In this document: positions 37,006 to 45,914 of the stretch, in pieces
How the letters are laid out: each line of letters begins with the position of its first letter
Numbering within the stretch: the stretch's first letter is position 1
From: Halocatena pleomorpha
Lineage (GTDB): Archaea; Halobacteriota; Halobacteria; Halobacteriales; Haloarculaceae
Assembly: GCF_003862495.1 (NCBI RefSeq)
Contig: NZ_RRCH01000003.1
Location: 403,096 to 467,095, forward strand
DNA length: 64,000 nt
Direction of reading: 5' to 3'
Position numbers and translations under genes: made by a program
Notes under the pieces: generated by a model
What the model saw: the letters and a program-made list of their open reading frames with translations, nothing else
Told to the model about the DNA's origin: nothing
Database searches by the model: none

Positions 37006-37977
37006 ATGTTCGTGTCGCTTGCCATTTCTACGACGGATCTCGAAAAAAGCTACGGCAGCGTTCGAGCGCTGGATGGGATCTCTCTCTCTGTCGAACAGGG
37101 CGAGTTCTTCGGTCTGCTCGGTCCCAACGGAGCAGGAAAGACGACGTTCATCAACATTCTCGTCGGACTCGTTCGGAAATCAGGGGGAGAGGCAAGCGTG
37201 TTCGGTCACGACGTGCAGTCGGAATACCGGGACGCCCGCGATCGGATCGGACTCGCACCGCAGGAGTTCAACGTCGACCGGTTCTTCCCGATCCGGGAAG
37301 TGTTGATCCACAAGGCGGGCTACCACGGTATCACCGGCGAAACGGCGAGCAAACGCGCCGACAGGGCGCTCAAAACGGTTGGGATCTATGACAAGCGCAA
37401 CACGCGGTTCGACTGGTTATCGGGCGGGATGAAGCGCCGCTTCATGCTCGCCAGGGCGCTCGTCTCGGACCCAGATCTGCTCATTCTCGACGAACCGACT
37501 GCCGGCGTAGACGTAGAACTCCGCCACGATCTGTGGGAGATCATCACCGAACTCAACGATGACGGCACCACGATCTTGCTGACGACCCACTACATCGAGG
37601 AAGCCGAACGGCTGTGTGATACGGTTGCCATCATGGACGGGGGACAGAAGCTCACCGTTGCGAGTCCGGAATCGTTGATGGAACGCGGAAACGACACGAT
37701 TCGTCTCCAACTCGAATCGCCACCCGTCCGACCACCGGATATCGACGACGAACGCGTCACGGAGATAGAGATGACAGACAACGCCCTCGTGGTGACTGCC
37801 CCCACAGGCGGCGCGGTTGCACCTGCGCTGGTTCGCAGCCTCGACCGGCAGGGACACACCGTGGTCGATATGGACATCTCGCGCACGTCACTCGAAGAGG
37901 TGTTCGTCTCGCTGACCGGCACTGACGAGGAATCCACATCTGATCCAGAACGAGCCACACCGGAGGGGATGCTATGA
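37006..37977 (+). CDS. ABC-2 type transporter ATPase
   Basis: A 323-residue exporter ATPase. Walker A GPNGAGKTT (near 40-48), Q-loop LAPQEFNVDRF, signature WLSGGMKRRFMLARALV, Walker B LLILDEPTAGVD and His switch LLTTHY are all intact. A C-terminal extension of about 80 residues carries TSLEEVFVSLTG typical of ABC-2/DrrA-like ATPases. It overlaps the permease gene by four bases (ATGA). Substrate unknown; lipid, drug or polysaccharide export are family possibilities. Confidence 0.92.
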   Translation: MFVSLAISTTDLEKSYGSVRALDGISLSVEQGEFFGLLGPNGAGKTTFINILVGLVRKSGGEASVFGHDVQSEYRDARDRIGLAPQEFNVDRFFPIREVLIHKAGYHGITGETASKRADRALKTVGIYDKRNTRFDWLSGGMKRRFMLARALVSDPDLLILDEPTAGVDVELRHDLWEIITELNDDGTTILLTTHYIEEAERLCDTVAIMDGGQKLTVASPESLMERGNDTIRLQLESPPVRPPDIDDERVTEIEMTDNALVVTAPTGGAVAPALVRSLDRQGHTVVDMDISRTSLEEVFVSLTGTDEESTSDPERATPEGML

Positions 37978-38762
37978 GTATTGGTTCCGCTGGGTTGCGG
38001 ACGCTCATCCACCGGGAGATACTCCGGTTCGTTCGCCGCCCCCGAAACACGTTTCTCCCGCCGGCGATCACGAACGCCCTCTATCTGATCGTGTTCGGTG
38101 TGATCCTCGGTGGACGCATCGATGTCGGTGGTGACGTTACGTACATCCATTTCATCCTCCCGGGATTGGTCGTACTCGGTGCGGTCAGCGACGCCTTCCA
38201 AAACGCCTCGTTTTCCATCTTTCACGGGCGATGGAACGAGTATATCCACGAAGTTCAGACATCACCCCTTTCGTACACTGAAATGGTGCTTGCGTACGTC
38301 GCAGCGAGCGCGCTGCGGGGTACCCTCATCGCCGCGTTGATAACAGGAGTTGGTGTGTTGTTCACGAACGTCATTCCATCGATGACACCGGTCGGATTCG
38401 CCCACCCTGTTTACGTCGTCGCGTTCGTGTTCATAATCACGCTGCTGTTCGCAGGGTTCGGCGTCATCGGCGGACTGTGGGCAGAGGACTTCGACCACCT
38501 GACCGTGATGAACCAGTTCATCATCCGACCACTGGTGTTCTTCGGCGCGGTCTTCTATCCCCTGAGCGCCTTATCCTCATTTTGGCAGTCCGTCTCGCTG
38601 CTCAACCCGATGGTGTACATGGTTGAGGGCGTCCGGTTCGCGTTCCTCGACTTCAGTGACATCAGTCCAGTCGTGTCTCTCGCAGTGCTCACGGGCGCGA
38701 CCGTTGTCGTCGTCGCAGTCGACGTATGGCTGTTCAAACACGGCTACGGGTTGACTGACTGA
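37974..38762 (+). CDS. ABC-2 type transporter permease
   Basis: A 262-residue permease with six hydrophobic segments and ABC-2 marks (EIQTSPLSYTEMVLAYV-like loop after residue 90; FGAVFYPLSALSSFWQSVSLLNPMVYMVEG near 185-214). It forms the membrane half of the exporter with the upstream ATPase, to which it is translationally coupled. Confidence 0.92.
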   Translation: MSIGSAGLRTLIHREILRFVRRPRNTFLPPAITNALYLIVFGVILGGRIDVGGDVTYIHFILPGLVVLGAVSDAFQNASFSIFHGRWNEYIHEVQTSPLSYTEMVLAYVAASALRGTLIAALITGVGVLFTNVIPSMTPVGFAHPVYVVAFVFIITLLFAGFGVIGGLWAEDFDHLTVMNQFIIRPLVFFGAVFYPLSALSSFWQSVSLLNPMVYMVEGVRFAFLDFSDISPVVSLAVLTGATVVVVAVDVWLFKHGYGLTD

Positions 38763-38824
38763 CGCTAGATCTTTGTTTTCCGTCGAGTGTAGCCCGAGTA
38801 CTCAAGTAGCTAGCAGACGAAGTC

Positions 38825-39115
38825 ATGTCGTGGTATGGAATGGCACCGCATTGGGATGAGGTGAGTTTCGTCCTTGCCTCGACGTATCGCGTGACCGTCC
38901 TCAAATATCTGGTGAATCAGCCAGCAACGCCGTCACAGCTGGCCGAAGACACGGAGTTGTCTATGTCGCACATCTCGCGGGCGCTGGGTGAACTGCGCGA
39001 GCAGGCGTTCGTTGAGCTTCTTGTTTCCGACGACCGAAAGAAAGGTCGGGTGTACGGGATCACAGAACAAGGAGCCGAGATCTGGGAGACGATCGAAGCC
39101 GAAAACCTCGCATAG
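38825..39115 (+). CDS. Winged-helix transcriptional regulator (MarR/ArsR-like)
   Basis: A 96-residue DNA-binding protein. The helix-turn-helix is TPSQLAEDTELSMSHISRALGEL (near residues 36-58), followed by a wing with DDRKKGRVYGIT. The protein starts with WDEVSFVLASTYRVTVLKYL, a common opening in haloarchaeal one-domain regulators. It lies 62 bases after the exporter permease on the same strand and may control it. An ATG five codons later is also possible. Confidence 0.82.
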   Translation: MSWYGMAPHWDEVSFVLASTYRVTVLKYLVNQPATPSQLAEDTELSMSHISRALGELREQAFVELLVSDDRKKGRVYGITEQGAEIWETIEAENLA

Positions 39116-39191
39116 CTTGCTCAGGACGCCTGAGTGAGTTGCTCCGTGTCGATAGCCAGCTACGGCAAGCACCTTGTCCGTATCGAGACCC

Positions 39192-39827
39192 TCAGTCGTT
39201 GTGGGCCTCTTCGAACGGGCGGGGTGGCAATCGGAGTTCATCGAGCCGGGGGAGGTGTTTGATGTTGTACACGACCTTCATCGTCTCGGTGATCGGGACG
39301 CCGTTACATGAAAGGCGGATCCCACACGCGAGCATCTCCGACGGGAGGATGGTGTTGACCGGCATCGCAAGCTCACCCGCAAGGACTCCAACCGCACAGT
39401 TGGCACACGCCCCGCCGCGACAGGCGTACGGCCACACGAAGCCGCGGTTCTCGGCCGCTTCAAGCAGTGACTCGTGTGGATGGACTAAGAACCGTCCGTA
39501 GTCAGCTGGATCGAGGTCCGCAGCAGCCGCTTTCTCGAACAGGTCTTCGTCATCGAAGTCCCACCCGTGATCGTCGAGGACTTCGTAGTTGAGGTATTCG
39601 ACGCGAGACGTTCCATTTCGTCCGGCTTCGTCGTCGGTCCCTTCCTCCTGTACGTCGATGCCGGCGTCGCCTGTGAGCGCCGCGTATGCCGACTGAACAC
39701 GCTGAAACTCTCTGACCGATCCCCCGTGATCTGGGTGGGACTCTTTCACCCGTCGACGGTACGCACGCTCGATCTGAGCGTCGTCCGCGTCCGCATCAAG
39801 TTGTAGCACATCGAACGGGGAGACCAT
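39192..39827 (-). CDS. DnaJ-domain / [2Fe-2S] ferredoxin fusion (haloarchaeal Fer type)
   Basis: A 211-residue two-domain protein. Residues 1-55 are a J domain with an intact HPD (31-33), and residues 75-200 are a plant-type ferredoxin with cluster ligands Cys136, Cys141, Cys144 and Cys174 (CRGGACANC; LSC). This J-domain ferredoxin is a haloarchaeal speciality. The J domain suggests contact with Hsp70/DnaK, while the ferredoxin part would transfer electrons. The ATG leading into VSPFDVLQLD is used; the 30 upstream codons are basic and unlikely to be translated. Confidence 0.9.
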   Translation of the reverse strand: MVSPFDVLQLDADADDAQIERAYRRRVKESHPDHGGSVREFQRVQSAYAALTGDAGIDVQEEGTDDEAGRNGTSRVEYLNYEVLDDHGWDFDDEDLFEKAAAADLDPADYGRFLVHPHESLLEAAENRGFVWPYACRGGACANCAVGVLAGELAMPVNTILPSEMLACGIRLSCNGVPITETMKVVYNIKHLPRLDELRLPPRPFEEAHND

Positions 39828-39979
39828 GCGGGTAGTAGTGAACCGACGCGCAAAAGAGTTTGACTGGCCGAAACACCTCTCTCGTTTTCGACCATGACCA
39901 CTCGGTATATCTGGCACTAAATTAGATCTTATAATATAGAAACGAAACTAATAATACTCTATTCGATAATGTTTTCGTT

Positions 39980-40165
39980 ATGAGCACTCAGCTCAAAGCG
40001 ATCATTCCGTACGCTGCTGGTTTCAGTGGATTTGTTATTTTGGCGTTCATCGCGTTCGCCTTCCTTGAAGGGACCATGCGATGGCTCGTGCTTGCGATCG
40101 GTGTATCAGACGCTGTCATCACTCCGATAGTACTGAAGAAAGCAATAGAAACAGACACGAGCTAA
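39980..40165 (+). CDS. Small two-span membrane protein
   Basis: A 61-residue protein with two hydrophobic helices (about 8-30 and 34-50) separated by a short EGTMR loop and ending in a charged tail. It resembles small haloarchaeal membrane proteins of unknown function. AT-rich sequence with a likely TATA box precedes it. Confidence 0.7.
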   Translation: MSTQLKAIIPYAAGFSGFVILAFIAFAFLEGTMRWLVLAIGVSDAVITPIVLKKAIETDTS

Positions 40166-40294
40166 CGTTCTCGTCCGAGCGGTGGCTGTCGTTCGATACC
40201 ACACCACGGAACGCTCGTCCTGAGACGATGAGTTTTTATGCTGTTGGATATCCCTAATATAATAGCGGCAGACGATATGAGGGAATATTCTCAA

Positions 40295-41260
40295 ATGAAG
40301 ACACAAGAGTACACTGAGGTAACCATCGTTGGCACCGACGACACGGGACTGATAGCGAACATCACGAATCTACTCTTCGAGCGCGGGATCAACATCGAGA
40401 ATTTGGACCAAGCCGTTCAAGACGGGCTGTTCCGGATGACCATGCACGTCGACACCGCTGAAATGGTTTGTCGGCCGGAAACGCTCCGCGATGACCTTCA
40501 CGAACTCGGGGAGGAGTTGGGTGTGAGCATACAAATCCGGTTCCCCGCGGAGTCAACAGCCAAACGGCTCGGGATCCTCGTCACCAAGGAATCACACTGT
40601 TTGGAGGCGATCTTGGAAGCGAAACGAGACGGAGAACTGGACGCCGAAATCGGGGTCGTCATCGGAAATCACTCGGATCTCGAATCCATTGCCACGGCGC
40701 ACGACATCCCCTTTTACGATATCGGGGACGAAAACGGCACGCCCGACGAAGAGCAGTTGTTGACGTTGCTTTCGGAGTACGACGTCGATCTCGTGGTTCT
40801 GGCCCGGTATATGCGGATCCTTGGTCCTGAAGTCGTGTTCCGGTATGAGCGACAGATCATCAACATCCACCCATCGTTGCTCCCTGCCTTCCCCGGTGCG
40901 GAACCGTACAGACAGGCACTCGATGCGGGTGTCAGGATCGCTGGCGTCACCGCACACTACGCGACGACGGATCTCGATCAAGGACCGATCATCACGCAAC
41001 GGGCGTTCAATGTTCCTGCCGACGCTACGGAAACCGATCTCCAGCGTCGTGGACAACCACTTGAGGCCGACGCGCTTCTGGAGGCGATCAAGCTCCATCT
41101 CTCCGATTCCATCTACGTTCATCAAGGGACGACCCACCTCCGGAACGGAGTCGACACCGAGGCGGTGCAGCTCGGAACACCCGAAGAACTGCACAACGCT
41201 AATCCGAGCGTGCCGATCGATGAACGGACTGAGCAAAACGTCGAAGCCGAGACAGGGTGA
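40295..41260 (+). CDS. purU: Formyltetrahydrofolate deformylase
   Basis: A 321-residue enzyme releasing formate and tetrahydrofolate from 10-formyl-THF. An N-terminal ACT-type domain (VTIVGTDDTGLIANITNLL) is followed by the formyltransferase fold with INIHPSLLPAFPG and TTDLDQGPII, holding the catalytic His and Asp; the preceding LARYMRIL is also conserved. The ATG follows a GAGGGA sequence, and a taatataatag TATA element lies about 30 bases upstream. Two earlier ATGs exist. The last approximately 45 residues extend beyond typical PurU and are acidic. Confidence 0.9.
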   Translation: MKTQEYTEVTIVGTDDTGLIANITNLLFERGINIENLDQAVQDGLFRMTMHVDTAEMVCRPETLRDDLHELGEELGVSIQIRFPAESTAKRLGILVTKESHCLEAILEAKRDGELDAEIGVVIGNHSDLESIATAHDIPFYDIGDENGTPDEEQLLTLLSEYDVDLVVLARYMRILGPEVVFRYERQIINIHPSLLPAFPGAEPYRQALDAGVRIAGVTAHYATTDLDQGPIITQRAFNVPADATETDLQRRGQPLEADALLEAIKLHLSDSIYVHQGTTHLRNGVDTEAVQLGTPEELHNANPSVPIDERTEQNVEAETG

Positions 41261-41352
41261 CACATAGCGGATAGCGGCGTCAGTGCAGACCCGGATGTTG
41301 TCAGTACTGGGAGGAACGTAAGCTACTTTGTAGATCCCTCTGATCCAAAAAT

Positions 41353-42717
41353 ATGACGAGCGTTTCACCGGTTCAAGCGAACGTTCCGCGGAACCGGTTC
41401 GGTTTTACCCATCGACCGGAGACCGACCAGAGTTTCGAGAACGCGGTAGCGAAAGCCCGCGCAGGCGATCGGCTCACGGTCGCTGACGGCGTTGAGCTTC
41501 TCACGACGGGAACGGACCGGGACGGGATCGATCCCCGTCGGAAAGAGGTAGTCCTCGAAATCGCTGACCGTCGGCGTGAGGAGATCGTCGGTGACGAAGT
41601 TACGATCATCGCCAATCTCAACAACAACGTCACGACGGCCTGCAACACGGGTTGTTTGTTCTGCAACTTCAAAGATCGGTCAAAGCAGTTTCTGCAAGAC
41701 AACGACGCCGCACACGACGGATTCACCAAGACGCCGGCAGAATCCCGCGCCATCGTCGCGGACGCGCTTGATACAGGGATCTACGAAGTCACCTCCGTCT
41801 CTGGGCTCCATCCGGCGTTCGCGCTCGACGACGAGCACCGCGAAATACTCGAAGCCAGCGATCGAGGCGATCTCAACTACAAATCTCCCGAACGCTACGA
41901 GAAGAACCCGGGGACATACACAGCACAGATGGCGGCGATGTCAGTCGACGACGTGCATCTCCACTCGATGACGCCCGAAGAGGCCTACCACGCTCGTCGG
42001 GGAACGGAGTGGAGCTACGAAGCGGTGTACGGCCGGTTGAAAGCGGCCGGGCTAGACAGTGTACCGGGAACGGCCGCAGAGATCCTTGTTGATGAGGTGC
42101 GTGATGTCATCTGCCCCGGCAAGATGCGTACCGACGAGTGGATGGACGCGATCGAAGCCGCTGCCGATGTGGGGCTGTCGACGACTGCGACCATCATGTA
42201 CGGACACGTCGAAAACGAGATGCACCGGATCATGCACCTCAAACGCGTCAGGGATATTCAGGACCGAACCGGGGTTATCACTGAATTCGTGCCGCTCTCG
42301 TTTATCCACCCCAACACCCCCCTGTACGAAGAGGGGATGATCGACGACGGAGCGACCACTGCGGAAGACGAGCTGATGATCGCCGTTTCCCGGCTGTTTC
42401 TTGACAATATCGATCACATCCAGTCGTCGTGGGTCAAATACGGCGACGAGCTGGGGCTAAAGATGCTCTCGTGTGGTGCCGATGATTTCATGGGAACCAT
42501 CCTCTCGGAAGAGATCACGAAGCGCGCTGGTGGCGGGTACGGGGAAGCCCGCTCATTCCGTGAGTACGTCGAGATGATCACCGCTATCGGACGCGTTCCT
42601 GTCGAACGATCGACGGACTACACTGAACGACGAGAGATTGATCCGACAGCGCCACCATTTGGTCCGCAGCTCGGTCCGCGTGCCGACGGTACACCGCTGG
42701 TCGAACACTCCGGGTGA
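41353..42717 (+). CDS. cofH: FO synthase subunit 2 (radical SAM)
   Basis: A 454-residue radical-SAM enzyme that joins tyrosine-derived units to the diaminouracil substrate during synthesis of FO, the deazaflavin core of coenzyme F420. The SAM cluster motif is Cys97-x3-Cys101-x2-Cys104 (CNTGCLFC). The EVTSVSGLHPAF, DVHLHSMTPEE and PGTAAEILVDEVRDVICPGK segments match CofH. Partner CofG is not in the window. The product supports the two F420-dependent LLM enzymes also encoded here. Confidence 0.93.
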   Translation: MTSVSPVQANVPRNRFGFTHRPETDQSFENAVAKARAGDRLTVADGVELLTTGTDRDGIDPRRKEVVLEIADRRREEIVGDEVTIIANLNNNVTTACNTGCLFCNFKDRSKQFLQDNDAAHDGFTKTPAESRAIVADALDTGIYEVTSVSGLHPAFALDDEHREILEASDRGDLNYKSPERYEKNPGTYTAQMAAMSVDDVHLHSMTPEEAYHARRGTEWSYEAVYGRLKAAGLDSVPGTAAEILVDEVRDVICPGKMRTDEWMDAIEAAADVGLSTTATIMYGHVENEMHRIMHLKRVRDIQDRTGVITEFVPLSFIHPNTPLYEEGMIDDGATTAEDELMIAVSRLFLDNIDHIQSSWVKYGDELGLKMLSCGADDFMGTILSEEITKRAGGGYGEARSFREYVEMITAIGRVPVERSTDYTERREIDPTAPPFGPQLGPRADGTPLVEHSG

Positions 42718-42731
42718 GAAACCAACTGTCG

Positions 42732-43328
42732 CTACGGCTTCGTTGCGGTCGTTGAGTCCGTGTTTCCGTCGGTGTGGAGTAATCGTACGCGCCCGGCGAG
42801 AAGACCGATGACCAGTCCTGTGAAATGCGCCAACAGCGCCACGCCGGGACCGGCCGTGAGGAACGTGACTACGACAGCGATGAGGACGAACACGCCGGCT
42901 TGGGCGCGCTGACTCAACCGCGAGAGGACGCCGATAGCCAACGCGTTCCCCGTGAGCGCGTACCCCAGTAACGCGAACACCGCGCCGCTGGCTCCGATCA
43001 CAGAAACTGATGGCCCGAACAACCCCGACACAGCTACCTGCGTGACGCCAGCGAGCGCGCCAGAAACGAGAAAGTAGAGGTGAAAGCGCGCTGGTGTGGT
43101 CACCCGTTCGACCGCGAGCCCGAAAAGGACGAGTGCGAACGCGTTCCCGACCAGGTGAACGAGACCGGCGTGGGCGTACACGCTCACCACGATGGTCCAC
43201 GGTGCGACAGAAAGCGGCAGTGAAAGCGCGAACAAACCGTATCCGATATGGAAAATTCCGGCGAGGATTTGAACGAGAAACACCCCGATGAGGATCTGCA
43301 GGGTTTTCAGAGTCGGACTCCGTGTCAC
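42732..43328 (-). CDS. Rhomboid-family intramembrane serine protease
   Basis: A 198-residue six-helix membrane protease. The helix-2 HLVGNAF motif, the catalytic serine in IGASGAVFALLGY and the catalytic histidine in LLAHFTGLVIGLLAGR form the rhomboid dyad. It converges on cofH, 14 bases apart. Substrates are unknown; cleavage of membrane-anchored surface proteins is the family role. Confidence 0.9.
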   Translation of the reverse strand: MTRSPTLKTLQILIGVFLVQILAGIFHIGYGLFALSLPLSVAPWTIVVSVYAHAGLVHLVGNAFALVLFGLAVERVTTPARFHLYFLVSGALAGVTQVAVSGLFGPSVSVIGASGAVFALLGYALTGNALAIGVLSRLSQRAQAGVFVLIAVVVTFLTAGPGVALLAHFTGLVIGLLAGRVRLLHTDGNTDSTTATKP

Positions 43329-44122
43329 ACGTTCTATTCGGACTGAATTGTATTACCTGTGACGGTTATACGAGAGTCGTTTTGCCTCGAAACAGCGATT
43401 GGAACGGCTGGGTCGGTGGAATCGCTCGTTGGTCTCCAAAGGAGAGAACAAAAACAGTAGAAGATGGAAATAACGGAACGACAGCAAAGCAACATTGATG
43501 GTAGCTTTTCATCAGAGAAATATGAAATTCAATCTGAGTTAGAATTTCACGGGCAACATTGTGATAGCAACGGACGACCGTAACGCTGTATTCCCTCCCT
43601 ACTCGCTCCCTTCGGTCGCTCCTTAAGGAAGGGGCCTTAGCGCCCCAATTCAGGTAATCAGTCCTAGATCCGGTCGCGGCCGCCGACAGCGCGGGGATTG
43701 GGGTAGAGCAACGAACACGCGTCCACGAGATCCACGGTGAGAACACACCAGTATCGACGACGTACCACGTCGTTTTCAGCGGAGCAGCTCCCTCGAAAAC
43801 AGCAATTGATGGACTGTGTGCGGACAATCCGTTCGAACTCGGATGATACGAGAAATTTTCCGCAATGAAAGAAGAATCCGAACATATCGCAGACGTTCAG
43901 TTGTTCACCGGTTGACTCGACACTGGTCTAATTTCTCTATCGATACAGTCAGTACCGCTCGTTGTCAACAAGCGCATCTGTTTTTGCACCGGCTACCGTG
44001 GTTTGTTACATGTGTCGTGTTGTCGTTATACAGTCATCTGCTGTCGACAGCGTAGCAATGGACCACGACAGTGTACGACGTGGCCGGCGTGGATCCCGCT
44101 TGATCCAGCGACGGGGCGACGG
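43329..44122. other. Intergenic region with a transposon scar
   Basis: About 800 bases without an intact gene. The middle part (43570-43690) carries an IS605-like right-end remnant described separately. The remainder has only short frames with non-protein-like composition. The segment 43690-43900 may be part of the decayed element, but I cannot recognise a protein in it. Confidence 0.5.
43570..43690 (-). mobile_element. IS605-family right-end remnant
   Basis: Read on the minus strand the stretch runs ggggcgctaaggcccc (a stem with five-base arms), then cttaaggagcgaccgaagg and gagcgagtagggaggg. This succession resembles the conserved 3' end of haloarchaeal TnpB-encoding elements, which overlaps the guide (omega/re) RNA region. 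No transposase frame remains next to it. Recognition is by memory of such ends. Confidence 0.4.
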
Positions 44123-45007
44123 ATGAACACGCTACAGATCGTGGTCAGTTCGGTCATCGGGCTGGTCATCGTTGTTGCGGTGGTCGGGACACCAGCAGTG
44201 GGTCAAGCAGAGACGCCGACGGTCGTTTTTACACAGGGTGACGATTCGATTCGGGTCACACCACTTGGCGACGGCACCCGTTCAGTCGAAGCGTTCTACG
44301 ATTATCGCTCACCAGCCACCGAGCCGGAGGGCCAGTACAGTTCCTACGGAACGGACGACATCCAGATGGACCAGGTCAGTCAGCTGTTCGTCTACCACGG
44401 ACAGAGTGGGCTGAGCCTCGTGTTTCTCCATGACGAGCACAGCAACACCACTGGGGGCGGAGCGGTCATCACAGCCGATATCTCTGGGCTGCCCGAGAGC
44501 GGCGATTGGGTCGTCGAAGACGACACGTACAACAACCGCGACGACGTGTTTCGCCACAGTCGTCGGTCAAGCCACATCGAGTGGCTCATGAACGGGCACC
44601 GGACCGACGGGGCGGCGTTTCGAGGGCTCGAAGAAACGAACGACACCATCACGGTTGCTATGAGATTCAACGAGAATTCCGAGAACTACCCGTGGGAAGA
44701 GTGGGAAGGCCGGCCCGAACAGAACGAGATCAAGCGCTGGCTCGTCCGCTCGGGCACCGGTGAGATGACCGAACTCGCCATGGACGAACCGGTTGAGATC
44801 CGTATGGCGTCCGACAATCGAACCGAACCGACGACTGAAACACCCGATGAGAACACCCCCCTAGTCAACTCCCACCCGCCAACACATCGCTCATCACCCG
44901 ATACTACCGGGAGTAGCGGCGTCACCGGAGGAGGATTCGGTGTGGTTCAGGCGATCGTTGCACTCGTTGCGCTCATGATGTTCGTGCTCGGACGCGACGA
45001 CGACTGA
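44123..45007 (+). CDS. Secreted or surface-anchored protein with C-terminal membrane segment
   Basis: A 294-residue protein with a signal peptide (hydrophobic residues about 5-22, cleavage near VGQA), a DOMON-like or sugar-binding beta-rich ectodomain containing several DDxxN acidic segments, a Thr/Pro/Ser stalk (about 235-265) and a C-terminal helix. The tail GGGFGVVQAIVALVALMMFV resembles PGF-CTERM sorting signals, but Gly replaces Pro and the end is GRDDD rather than basic. It may be lipid-anchored by archaeosortase or simply stay as a membrane anchor. Function unknown. The upstream 40 codons of the frame are not protein-like. Confidence 0.72.
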   Translation: MNTLQIVVSSVIGLVIVVAVVGTPAVGQAETPTVVFTQGDDSIRVTPLGDGTRSVEAFYDYRSPATEPEGQYSSYGTDDIQMDQVSQLFVYHGQSGLSLVFLHDEHSNTTGGGAVITADISGLPESGDWVVEDDTYNNRDDVFRHSRRSSHIEWLMNGHRTDGAAFRGLEETNDTITVAMRFNENSENYPWEEWEGRPEQNEIKRWLVRSGTGEMTELAMDEPVEIRMASDNRTEPTTETPDENTPLVNSHPPTHRSSPDTTGSSGVTGGGFGVVQAIVALVALMMFVLGRDDD

Positions 45008-45067
45008 GCGCACTCCCATCGATATCCACCGACACCTTCACAACAACGACCGACATGTGTTAGAAAA

Positions 45068-45559
45068 ATGGAATTTCGAACGGCGACGCCTGCGGACGCC
45101 GTGGCAGTCCAACACGTCGCGCGGAAGGCGTGGCACGCAGCTCATGCGCCCATCGTCGGTGCAAACGCCGTCGAGGACATGCTCGCAGAATGGTACGATA
45201 GAGACAGTCTCGAAACAGCCATTCGAAAAGACGACACCACGATGATTGTAGCGGTCGAGGCGGAGGTGATCGGATTCGCGCAGGGAGGTCCTAGTGAAGA
45301 CGGTCCCGCCGACGCGGTCGTATGGCGGATCTATGTCCATCCCGACCGGTGGGGGGACGGGGCTGGCACTAAACTGCTAAACCGACTGTTCGAAGACCTC
45401 CGTGCGCGAAACTGTGCGTCGGCGTGGCTCACCGTCATGGCCGAAAACAACATCGCTCTGAGTTTCTACAGGAAACACGGGTTCGAAATCAACCAGGAAC
45501 GGACGGTCGAGCACGCCGGCCACGAGGTTGAGGACCGAGTACTGGTCCGGGAACTGTAG
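45068..45559 (+). CDS. GNAT-family N-acetyltransferase
   Basis: A 163-residue acetyltransferase. It starts with MEFRTATPADAVAVQHVARK, has the central VVWRIYVHPDRWGDGAGTKLL acetyl-CoA-binding motif A (near residues 84-104) and ends with NNIALSFYRKHGFE. The acceptor may be an N-terminal amine (RimI-like) or a small molecule; this cannot be decided. Confidence 0.9.
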   Translation: MEFRTATPADAVAVQHVARKAWHAAHAPIVGANAVEDMLAEWYDRDSLETAIRKDDTTMIVAVEAEVIGFAQGGPSEDGPADAVVWRIYVHPDRWGDGAGTKLLNRLFEDLRARNCASAWLTVMAENNIALSFYRKHGFEINQERTVEHAGHEVEDRVLVREL

Positions 45560-45914
45560 CAGTTCCACAAATACAATCGACGAACGCGTTTCCAGTCACG
45601 GAATTTCCTGGTTTCCACCGGGCCGGGCGAACAAACCCCGATCATTACCGGTGAGAGTTATTACATATTATCCGTAACTTGCTCTAACGATCAATTGTAC
45701 GTCTAGTTCTGTTCCGGCCATCTCGTGATTATCAGGGCCATCATATCAAATAACTATAATTCTATGACAAAAATCATGTGAACGTGTATGATGTATGATT
45801 CCATACACTACTCTGCTGTGGTCCCATGCACGCCCAAAATTTGGTCGGATATCCCACCGCTCATCTCCGGTATCACCGGAACAATTATCATGTATGACAA
45901 TGAACACGACTTTC
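45560..45914. other. Promoter region upstream of the second IclR gene
   Basis: About 355 bases with several AT-rich tracts, repeated tatgat-type words around 45770-45800, and a palindrome TCCGGT-ATC-ACCGGA at 45866-45880. No gene is evident. Confidence 0.45.
45866..45880 (+). promoter_or_regulatory. Palindrome before the second IclR gene
   Basis: TCCGGT-ATC-ACCGGA has perfect six-base arms and a three-base centre, 35-49 bases before the likely IclR ATG. It could be an autoregulatory operator. Confidence 0.4.

Noticed and set aside
43366..43885. Two minus-strand frames in the gap after the rhomboid gene
   Set aside because: Composition is rich in Ser, Arg and Cys, without protein-like patterns; the region fits a transposon scar better.
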